Below, piece after piece: positions 15,646 to 23,400 of a DNA stretch of 64,000 nt (positions are counted from its first letter, which is position 1; every line of letters starts with the position of its first letter). The position numbers were made by a program, and so were the translations under genes. The DNA is from Leucobacter celer subsp. astrifaciens (GTDB lineage: Bacteria; Actinomycetota; Actinomycetes; Actinomycetales; Microbacteriaceae). A model generated the notes under the pieces. It ran no database searches. It had not been told where the DNA came from and worked only from the letters and a program-made list of their open reading frames with translations. The stretch lies in assembly GCF_001273835.1 (NCBI RefSeq), contig NZ_JHEI01000134.1, positions 1-64,000 of the forward strand, read 5' to 3'.

Positions 15646-17214
15646 CTAGGTGCAGCGCGGATCCTCGGCGGGCACGGCTCCCGTGAGCAGATAGGCGTCG
15701 ACCACACGATCGACGCAGTCGCTCTCCCCGTAGGCGGTGTGCCCCTCTCCCACGTAGGTGACGAGCACGCCGCTCTCGAGCTGCTGCGCGAGCGACTCCG
15801 CCCAGCGGTAGGGAGTCGCCGGGTCGCCGGTCGTGCCTACGACGAGGATCGGGTCGGCGCCGGCAGCGGTGACGCCGACGCGATCCGCCACCCCCTGCAC
15901 CGGCCACGCGGCGCAGGAGATGTCTCCGTACCCCTGGAAGCGGCCGATCGTGGGAGCGATGTCGGCGAGCTCCGCCGCCTGCTCGCGCATGCGGTCGGGA
16001 TCCAGCCCACCCGGGTAGTCGAGGCAGTTGATGGCGGAGAACGCCTCGGTCGAGTTGCTGAGGTACCGCCCGTCGACGCGGTCGTAGTAGAAGTCGGCGA
16101 GCGAGAGCGCCACGTCGGCGTCGCCCTGCGCGACCGTCTCCCAGAGCTGATCGAGGTATCTCCAGTTGCTCTGCGCGTAGAGGGGCGTGATGATGGCGGT
16201 GAGCATCGTGCCCGCCGAGAGCATGCGCCCGTCGGAGCCCTGCAGCGGCTCTTCGTCGACGCGATCCAGCAGTGCACCGATGCTCGCCATCGCGTCGTCG
16301 ACAGTGCCGCTCAGCGGGCACCCGCGCCGCTGCAGGCAGTCGGTCGTGTACGCACGCAGCGCGAGCTCGAAGCCGCGGGTCTGCTCCCGCACCACATCGG
16401 CGAGTTCGGTCGTCGGATCCATGGCGCCGTCGAGCACGAGCCGGCCGACGCGCTCCGGGAACGCATCGGCGTAGCGCGCACCGATGTACGTGCCGTACGA
16501 GAAGCCGAGGTAGTTGAGCGCGGAATCACCCACGATGGCGCGCAGCATGTCGAGGTCGCGCACGGTCGATGCCGTGTCGACGTGGCCGAGCAGCGGCCCG
16601 GTTCCCTCTTCGCACGCCGCACCGAAAGCACGGGACTCGTCGAGCGCGGCCGCGATCCACTCGTCACTGCCGACCTCGAGGTCTCCGGTCTCGCCGAGCC
16701 CGAAGAGGAAATCGTCCATGTCGGCCGCGTCGAAGCAGCGCACCGGCGTCGAAGCCCCCACACCGCGGGGATCCCAGCCGATCACATCGTATTCGCGCTG
16801 CACCGTCTCCGGGATGACGAAGTCGATGCTGTTCGCGATGTACTCCGCACCCGACGCCCCCGGTCCCCCCGGGTTCACGAAGAGCGTGCCCATCGGGTCG
16901 CCCCCGGTGGCGGGATGCTTCACGAGGCGCAGGCTGATCCGCGCTCCGGCGGGATCCTCCCAGTCGAGCGGCGCATGCACATCGGCGCACTGCATGCCGT
17001 TCCCGCAGTCGCCCCAGTTCGGCTGCTGCGCCCCGTAGGCCTCGACGGTTCCGCCGGGTTCGGCGGGCAGCGGACCCGGTCCTGCCGACCCGCCCGACCC
17101 CGACAGCAGCTGCGGCAGGATCCCGCAGCCCGAGAACGCCAGCGCGCAGGCGGCGAGGATCGCGACCACCGCTCGCCACGGCCGCCGCCGCGCGGTCGTC
17201 TCCGTCTCGCTCAC
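15646..17214 (-). CDS. Secreted alpha/beta-hydrolase, tripeptidyl-aminopeptidase-like lipoprotein
   Basis: The 522-residue protein has a signal peptide with a lipobox-like LAFSGC near residue 29, so it is likely membrane-anchored outside the cell. The hydrolase fold shows NPGGPGASG (oxyanion region), GWDPRGVGAS, the nucleophile elbow GFSYGTYIGA near residue 238, an aspartate in GTTGDPATPYRWA and the histidine in GEGHTAYGES near 491. This combination is typical of TAP/SlpD-like peptidases with a C-terminal TAP-like domain. They release short peptides from the N-terminus of substrates. The GTG start overlaps the holB stop by 4 bp (GTGA), so the two genes are coupled. Confidence 0.92.
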   Translation of the reverse strand: MSETETTARRRPWRAVVAILAACALAFSGCGILPQLLSGSGGSAGPGPLPAEPGGTVEAYGAQQPNWGDCGNGMQCADVHAPLDWEDPAGARISLRLVKHPATGGDPMGTLFVNPGGPGASGAEYIANSIDFVIPETVQREYDVIGWDPRGVGASTPVRCFDAADMDDFLFGLGETGDLEVGSDEWIAAALDESRAFGAACEEGTGPLLGHVDTASTVRDLDMLRAIVGDSALNYLGFSYGTYIGARYADAFPERVGRLVLDGAMDPTTELADVVREQTRGFELALRAYTTDCLQRRGCPLSGTVDDAMASIGALLDRVDEEPLQGSDGRMLSAGTMLTAIITPLYAQSNWRYLDQLWETVAQGDADVALSLADFYYDRVDGRYLSNSTEAFSAINCLDYPGGLDPDRMREQAAELADIAPTIGRFQGYGDISCAAWPVQGVADRVGVTAAGADPILVVGTTGDPATPYRWAESLAQQLESGVLVTYVGEGHTAYGESDCVDRVVDAYLLTGAVPAEDPRCT

Positions 17215-18416
17215 GCAGGATCACCGGCCACGAGCACGCTCGAGAACAGCGCTTCGAGCACCAGGCCGGGAGTGATTCCCCGCCCGAGCCGCTCCCGAGC
17301 CGTCTCGACCGCATCGACAGCGGCGAGCGCGCGGCGCGGTCCCCACCCCTCGGCCAGCTCGGCGACGCGCGCCTGCTGCTCGCGGTTGACCAGTTCCAGC
17401 GCCCAGTCTCCCGCACCGTCGGAGGCGCCCGTCGCGCCTCGATCGGGCAGGCCGCCCGCTTCGCCCGCGATCAGCGCGGTCAGCAGCACATCGCGGTAGA
17501 GGGACAGCAGATCGGTGAGGATGCGATCGATCCCGTCGCGCAGGCTGCGCGTCGCTCGTCGCTTCTGGTCCTCCTCCAGCACACGCATCTGAGCACGCAT
17601 CTGGGGCGGGATCGCCGCGCCCGGCGCCAGGCCGAGACTGCGCATGGCCTCCTCGCGCTCCTTCGCGTCGAGCGTCTCGGTGAGCGCATCCGCGTCCGCC
17701 TTGGCGACCGCCGAGAGCGAGGCGGCGGCCGACATCGCATCGCCGAGGGTCCCCACGCCCAGGGCGACCCCGATCGTGCGATCCCGACGCTGCATCGCCT
17801 CGGGATCGCTCGCGAGACGCCGCGCCATGCCGATGTGGCTCTGGGCGAGCCGCGCCGCCCGCTCCGCATCCTGCGGGTCGATGCCGTCGCGCTCGTGCAG
17901 CAGGCCTGCGATGTCCGACGCGCTCGGGGTGATCAGCCGCAGCGAGCGAGCCCGCGAGCGGATCGTGGGCAGCAGGTCGGCCTCGCTGGGCGCGCAGAGG
18001 ATCCAGATCGTGCGCTCCGGGGGCTCTTCGAGGGCCTTGAGCAGCACGTTGGAGGTGCGCTCGGGCATGCGGTCGGCATCCTCGATGACGATCACCCGAT
18101 AGCGGCCGTCGGCGGGCGCGTAGTGCGCCGTGGTCACGATCTCTCGGGCGGCCTTGATGTCGATGAGCAGCTTCTGGGTGGTGAGCACCCCGAGATCGGG
18201 GTGCGTGCGAGCCCGCACCTGCTCGTACACCGCGTCGCGCTGCTCCTCGCTGCGGGCGATCAGTGCGGCTGCGAACCGGAAGGCGAGATTGGAGCGCCCG
18301 GAACCGGGCGGGCCGGTGATCAGCCAGGCGTGCGCCGGCGATCCATCCGCTGCGGCGGCCTGCTGCAACGCGCGCGCCGCATCGGCCTGCCCCACGATCT
18401 CAGCCCAGAAGTCCAC
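17211..18416 (-). CDS. holB: DNA polymerase III subunit delta'
   Basis: The 401-residue clamp-loader subunit starts VDFWAEIVGQADAARALQQA. It has a P-loop variant GPPGSGRSN near residue 35 (Lys replaced by Arg, so ATP hydrolysis is unlikely, as expected for delta'), VIEDADRMPERTSNVLLKALEEPP and the SRARSLRL sensor-1-like region. It helps load the beta clamp at the fork. The GTG at 18416 is preceded after 6 nt by a TACGCT box, indicating a leaderless start. The usual upstream partner tmk is not present; a roughly 370-bp gene-free stretch lies there instead. Confidence 0.93.
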   Translation of the reverse strand: MDFWAEIVGQADAARALQQAAAADGSPAHAWLITGPPGSGRSNLAFRFAAALIARSEEQRDAVYEQVRARTHPDLGVLTTQKLLIDIKAAREIVTTAHYAPADGRYRVIVIEDADRMPERTSNVLLKALEEPPERTIWILCAPSEADLLPTIRSRARSLRLITPSASDIAGLLHERDGIDPQDAERAARLAQSHIGMARRLASDPEAMQRRDRTIGVALGVGTLGDAMSAAASLSAVAKADADALTETLDAKEREEAMRSLGLAPGAAIPPQMRAQMRVLEEDQKRRATRSLRDGIDRILTDLLSLYRDVLLTALIAGEAGGLPDRGATGASDGAGDWALELVNREQQARVAELAEGWGPRRALAAVDAVETARERLGRGITPGLVLEALFSSVLVAGDPA

Positions 18417-18732
18417 CCGAGAAGCGTATCGCGCGCGTCTGACAGACACCCCCTCCGGGAGATCAGCGCGGCCCGTCGGCTCTTCGCTCGGCGCCGTCTG
18501 AGGCAGTGGCCTCAGCACCCGCAGCAGGAGACCGCGATGCGCTTTCCTCTGAGCCGCGGGTGCGCAACGCTGCGCGTTGCATGGAGCGGCTTGGCGGGGT
18601 GAAGATCCGGGTGAAGGTGCGGCCCCGAAGCCCATATCTCCAACCCCGCTCGATACACTCGATATCGGTCAGAGGCCCACTCCCCCCGGGCCGAAGACCT
18701 CACTCCGAAGCGGCAATCCCCCGCCGCCGAGG
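18417..18732. other. Gene-free stretch upstream of holB
   Basis: No convincing gene is present. Besides the holB promoter, the only structure noted is GCAACGC TGC GCGTTGC at 18564-18580, a 7-bp-arm hairpin. Short open frames here lack a ribosome site and family resemblance. In many actinobacteria tmk would occupy this position. Confidence 0.7.
18423..18428 (-). promoter_or_regulatory. -10 box TACGCT for holB
   Basis: On the minus strand TACGCT is followed after 6 nt by the holB GTG, leaving no room for a Shine-Dalgarno sequence. Confidence 0.55.
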
Positions 18733-18780
18733 AAAGATCACCCCCGGCCCTGTCCCCCAGGCCACCGGGGGTTTATCTTT
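18733..18780 (-). terminator. Terminator hairpin after the YigZ-family gene
   Basis: AAAGAT and CCCCCGG on the left pair with CCGGGGG and ATCTTT on the right, with a small internal bulge and an inner CCTG/CAGG stem. It begins 7 bases past the stop codon at 18788 and, with A/U flanks on both sides, could work in both directions. Confidence 0.8.
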
Positions 18781-18787
18781 GCCCGGT

Positions 18788-19417
18788 TCACAGCAGATCC
18801 ACGTATTCGGCGTCGCCCACCACGACCTCGGCCACCCCGGCGCTCGACTCCGCCGCGAGCGCCGCAAGCGATTCCACCTGGTCCTCGGCCACCGCATAGT
18901 GCTGCCTCACGCGTTCGCCGTAGTCCGCAAGGCCCACCCCGTAGCCGCGGCGCCTCGCCTCGGCCTCGATCTGCGGTGCGGCCTCGTAGCTCGACGTCAC
19001 CGCCACCTCACGACGCATCCCGCGGCGCACCCGCGGAGCGCGCAGCACCGCTTCGGCCACCGACGCCCGATACGCGCGGGTGAGACCGCCCGCGCCCAGC
19101 AGCACACCCCCGAAGTAACGGGTCACCACGGCCACCACGTCGCTGAGACCTGACGAGACGAGGGCGTCGAGCATCGGCGCGCCAGCGGTGCCGCTGGGTT
19201 CGCCGTCGTCGTTCGAACGCTGCACACGGCCGTCATGGCCGAGCACGAACGCCGAGCAGTGATGGCGCGCTCGGGGGTGCTCGCCGCGCACCCGCGCGAT
19301 CACCTCGCGCGCCTGCGCCTCGTTCGAGACCCGCTCGAGACGAGCGATGAAGCGGGAGCGGGAGATCTCGATCTCGGCCTCGACCGGCACGGCAATGGTG
19401 TCGTACTCCGCGCTCAT
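18788..19417 (-). CDS. YigZ/IMPACT family protein
   Basis: The 209-residue protein matches the UPF0029/IMPACT family: SRSRFIARLERV near the start, HHCSAFVLG, the signature NDDGEPSGTAGAPML near residue 75 and TRYFGGVLLGAGGL near 100. A shorter C-terminal DUF1949-like half follows. Homologues may bind nucleic acids or influence translation, and YigZ has been linked to peptidase-like or ribosome-related functions without a settled role. It is monocistronic, ends in a strong terminator, and is divergent from the S4-domain gene. Confidence 0.93.
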   Translation of the reverse strand: MSAEYDTIAVPVEAEIEISRSRFIARLERVSNEAQAREVIARVRGEHPRARHHCSAFVLGHDGRVQRSNDDGEPSGTAGAPMLDALVSSGLSDVVAVVTRYFGGVLLGAGGLTRAYRASVAEAVLRAPRVRRGMRREVAVTSSYEAAPQIEAEARRRGYGVGLADYGERVRQHYAVAEDQVESLAALAAESSAGVAEVVVGDAEYVDLL

Positions 19418-19479
19418 GCCTCCATCCTCTCAGGCTCCACGCGATCCTCGGCATCGCCTCGGCAGCCACCGGCACCTCG

Positions 19480-19535
19480 CGAGTGAGCGGAAACGGCTCG
19501 GGATCCGCGATCCGCGAACCATTTCCGCTCACTCG
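19480..19535. repeat. 56-nt hairpin element (family C)
   Basis: Perfect 14-bp arms, CGAGTGAGCGGAAA and TTTCCGCTCACTCG, enclose a 28-nt centre that itself repeats ATCCGCG. It sits between the divergent YigZ-family and S4 genes, close in size to the family B and D hairpins. Confidence 0.85.
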
Positions 19536-19572
19536 GCGAGCTCCGTCGCCCCGGCCCCACCCCCGACCCCGG

Positions 19573-19578
19573 TACGAT
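19573..19578 (+). promoter_or_regulatory. -10 box TACGAT of a leaderless promoter
   Basis: TACGAT ends 7 nt before the ATG at 19586. The GTG at 19580 would lie between the box and the expected transcript start. Confidence 0.5.
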
Positions 19579-19585
19579 CGTGAGC

Positions 19586-19963
19586 ATGGCCGAAAGCGTG
19601 CGCGTCGACACCTGGGTCTGGGGTGTGCGCCTGGCGAAGACCCGCAGCCAGGCCACCACGGCCTGCCGAGCGGGGCACGTGCGCGTCAACGGCGTCACGG
19701 CGAAGGCCGCCCAGCCCGTGCGGCTGGGCGACGAGGTGCGCGTGCGGCTGCACGGCTTCGACCGCATCTACAAGGTCACCGGGCTGCCGGTGCGGCGGGG
19801 CAGCGCCGCCGATGCCGCCCAGCACTTCGAGGATCTCACACCGCCACCGCCACCGCGGGTCGAGCGACCAGCGGCGGTGCTGCGGGATCGCGGCGCCGGG
19901 CGCCCCACGAAGCGCGAGCGCCGCGAGATCGATCGGCTGCGGGGCCGCGAGACGCACGACTGA
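19586..19963 (+). CDS. S4-domain RNA-binding protein (Hsp15-like)
   Basis: The 125-residue protein opens with MAESVRVDTWVWGVRLAKTRSQA, then ACRAGHVRVNGVTAKAAQPVRLGDEV, a classical S4 alpha-L RNA-binding motif. The remainder is basic (RGAGRPTKRERREIDRL). This layout matches Hsp15/HslR-type proteins that bind ribosomal RNA, for instance stalled 50S subunits in E. coli. I chose ATG 19586 over GTG 19580 because of the promoter spacing. It is a single-gene unit, convergent with the lipoprotein gene that ends at 20010. Confidence 0.9.
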   Translation: MAESVRVDTWVWGVRLAKTRSQATTACRAGHVRVNGVTAKAAQPVRLGDEVRVRLHGFDRIYKVTGLPVRRGSAADAAQHFEDLTPPPPPRVERPAAVLRDRGAGRPTKRERREIDRLRGRETHD

Positions 19964-20009
19964 AGCGGCAGGGGCGGGACAGCAAGAGGCGAGGCAGCGA
20001 GCAGCAGAC

Positions 20010-20450
20010 TCAGCCCTGCGGCGCGAACCTCTCGACCCGCAGCACGCACTCGAGGCCTTCTCCGCCGATCGCCATCTCGGTCGACCACTCGGCGGTCTCG
20101 CCGGCCCCGACACCGGTCACGTCGACCTGCACGAGGCCCGCGGTATCGCCGCCGTCCATCGCCGACACGTAGACGCGGTAGTCCTGGGCGTCGGGTTCGG
20201 GGTTCGTGACGGTCCCCGCCACCTGCAGGGCGCCGTCCGCAGACTCGCACCGCGTGACCTCGGAGTCGTCGAGCGCACCGGCGTACCCCTCGACCGAACC
20301 CGGTTCGGCCTGCACGTCGACGACTTTCTCGTCGAGCGCACCGATCTGCGGTGCGCCGCCGTCGATATCCTCGGCGTCTGTGCAGCCGACGAGGGCGGTC
20401 GCCGCCACCACGACTGTGGCGGCGGCGACCAGTGCCTTCGTCAGTCTCAT
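20010..20450 (-). CDS. Small lipoprotein with FxLYD-like domain
   Basis: The 146-residue precursor has a lipoprotein signal ending VVAATALVGC, cleaved before cysteine 23 or so. The mature part has a beta-sandwich-like segment ALQVAGTVTNPEPDAQDYRV then GVGAGETAEWSTEM. This pattern, a between-strand loss or gain sentence of NxxxxxxxYxV and GETAxW, is characteristic of FxLYD domains in Gram-positive lipoproteins. Its ATG overlaps the stop of the giant surface protein (ATGA), so the two are made together and may act together at the cell surface. No enzymatic role is suggested. Confidence 0.85.
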   Translation of the reverse strand: MRLTKALVAAATVVVAATALVGCTDAEDIDGGAPQIGALDEKVVDVQAEPGSVEGYAGALDDSEVTRCESADGALQVAGTVTNPEPDAQDYRVYVSAMDGGDTAGLVQVDVTGVGAGETAEWSTEMAIGGEGLECVLRVERFAPQG

Positions 20451-23400
20451 GCGGCTTCCTTGCGAGAACGACGCACCAGCAGCACTCCTCCCGCGATGAG
20501 CAGCAGGGCCCCTGCGGCTCCGAGCAGGGTCAGCATTCCCGCCGATCCGCCGGTCGCCGAGAGCAGGCCGAAGTCGACGATCGCGCTGTCGGAATCGTCC
20601 ACCTCCGTGCCGTTCGGGTCGGTGCCGAAGGCGACCGCGTGGTTCTCGACGGAACCGCGCTCGATGTCGGCGGCCGTCAACCGGTACTCGGCCGTCGCGA
20701 TCGCGGACTCGCCCGGCAGGAGCACCCCGGGCTCGCCCGGCCACTCGAAGCGCAGCGGGCTCAGGCCCGGCAGCGGATCCTCGATCCGCACGTCTCGCAG
20801 CGTCGTGTTGCCCTCGTTCGTCACCGTGAACGAGTAGACGACCGTACCGCCGACACCGGCGCCACCGCCCAGCTCGGCCGACTTCTCCAGGCTGATCTGC
20901 GACGCGGCTGGCAGCAGCGTGTTGTTGTCGACCTCGGGGGTGTCGACGGGATCGGAGGTGATCGGCTCGTCCGGGTTGTCGGGGTTGACCGTCGGGGGCG
21001 GTGTGCCCTCGGCTGTCGCCGTGTTGTGCACCTGTCCTGCGTCGATATCGGCCTGCGTCAGGGTGTACGTGGCCGTCGCAGTGACCGACTGGCCGGGAGC
21101 CAGCACGCCCTTGGAGCCGGGCCACGAGTAGCTCAGCTCGCTCAGACCCTTCAGCTCGTCGATGATCTTGACGCCGGTCAGCGTCACGTTGCCGGTGTTC
21201 GTCGCCACCAGCGTGTACTCGATCACGCTTCCGACCGCGGCGGGTCCCTGCAGCTCGCTGCTCTTGGTGAGCGCGATGCCGGGCTGCCCCGGGAGCGGCG
21301 TGGTCGTGTCGGCCGGGGGCGAGTCGATCGGCTCGCTGGGGATCGGCGTGTCGGGGTCCTCGGGATCGACGGTCGGGGGCGGCGTGCCCTCGGCGATAGC
21401 CGTGTTCTTCACCTGTCCGGCATCGACATCCGCCTGCGTCACCGTGTAGTCGGCCTTCGCCTTCGCCGACTCCCCCGGAGCCAGCACGCCGGCGTCGCCG
21501 GGCCACTCGTAGCGCAGTTCGCCGAGGCCGGGCAGCGGATCGTCGATCCGCACATCCGTCAGCGTCACGTTGCCGATGTTCGTCACCGTGAAGCCGTACT
21601 CGACCGTGCTGCCCGCGACGGGCTCTCCCTGGAGTACGCCGGTCTTCTGCAGCTGCAGTGCCGGGCTCTGGGGCAGCGGCAGCGTGTGCGGATCGCTGTC
21701 GTCCGCCTTCGGGCTCGGCACCGGCGGCGCCTCCGGGTTCTCCGGGTCGGTCGAGGGCGGAGGTGTGCCTTCGACGTAGGCGATGTTGACGACGGATCCG
21801 GAGTTCAGATCCTGCTGCGTCAGCGTGTACTGGGCGGTCACGATCACCGACTCCTGCGGACGGAGCACGCCGGGAGCCTCGGGATCCGGCCACGCCGCGT
21901 CATCGATCGCGATCGGATCCCCGCTGATCAGCGGATCCTCGAGCACGACATCCGTGAGCGTGACATTCCCGGTGTTCGTGATGGTGAACGTGTAGTCCAC
22001 GAGTTCGTCGGCCTCGGCCTGTCCCGCCAGCGCGCCGGACTTGACGACCCGGATCGCAGGGTTCGAGTCGAGATCCGTCACGATGCGATCGGTGTCCTCG
22101 GGGTTCGGCGGCTGGATCGGACTCTCGGGATCCTCCGGGTTGTAGGTCTCGGGAGGCGTGCCCGTCGTGTGGGCCGTGTTCTCGATCCATCCCGCGTCGA
22201 TGAGCTCCTGCGTCAGCGTGAGCGTCGCGGTACCCGTCACCGACTCATCCGGGGCGAGCGTGCCCACCCGGTTCGGCCACGCCTCGTCCTCGATCGTGAT
22301 GCCCGCGGGGAACATGGGATCGGTGATCGTCACGTCGGTGAGCGTGACGTTGCCTGCGTTCCGCGCGACGAAGGTGTAGGTCACCGTGTCGTCGACCTCG
22401 GGGAATGCATCCGCGTCGATGTCGACGACGGCGGTCTTCACCAGGTCGATGTCGGGTGCGCTCGGCAGCGGGGTCGTCTCCTCGGCCGGCGGGGAGTCGA
22501 TCGGATCCTTCGGCTCCGGGTTCTCCGGGTCCTCGGGGTCGACCGTCGGCGGCGGTGTGCCGTGCGAGGTCGCGGTGTTGTGGACCACACCCGCGTCGAC
22601 ATCACCCTGCGTCAGCGTGTACTGGGCGGCGAACGTCACCGACGCGTCGGGAGCGAGCACACCCGGGGTGCCGGGCCATGCATCATCGGGAATCGCCAGC
22701 GCCGCGCCGCCCAGCAGCGGGTCGACCACCTCGACATCGGTGAGGGTGACGTTGCCGGCATTCTTAACGGTGAAGGTGTAGGTGACGGTATCGCCCTCGA
22801 CGGCGCCGTCGTCGAGCACGCCGGTCTTGACGAGCGTCAACTCGGGATCGGCAGTGATCGGTTCAACATGCCGATCGTCATCGGTCACCGGATCGCTGGG
22901 GATCCGGGGGCCGTTCGGATCATCCGGGTCGATGGTCGGCGGCGGCGTACCCTCAGCCTCGGCCTCGTTCGCGACCCAGCCACGGTCGACATCGGCCTGG
23001 GTGAGCACGTAGGGGGCCGTCACGCGCACCGAGTCGCCGGGCTCGAGCGTGCCCGCCGCATCGGCGTCGCTCTCGCTCCAGTGGTAGGTGTACTCCGCAT
23101 CGGCGCCGAGCAGATCGTCCGTGATGGCGAGATCGGTCAGGCTCGTCGTGCCGGTGTTGGTCAGGATGAACTCGTAGACGACGGTGTCGCCCTCTTCGGC
23201 GAAGGCCTGGTCGGCCTGCACCCGCTTGTCGAGGGTGATCCTGGGATCGCGCTCGTAGGTGACCGTCTCGGGATCCTCATCGGTCACCGGGTCCGCAGGG
23301 GTACCCGGTGCGGTCGGATCTGCGGGATCCTTCACGTTCGGCGGGGTGCCGGTCGTCGTGCCGACGTTCACCACGGCGCCCGCGCCGAGATCCTGCAGGG

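Noticed and set aside
18512..18703. Small protein ending CCGC on the minus strand in the gap upstream of holB
   Set aside because: No ribosome-binding site, family similarity or coupling to a neighbour.
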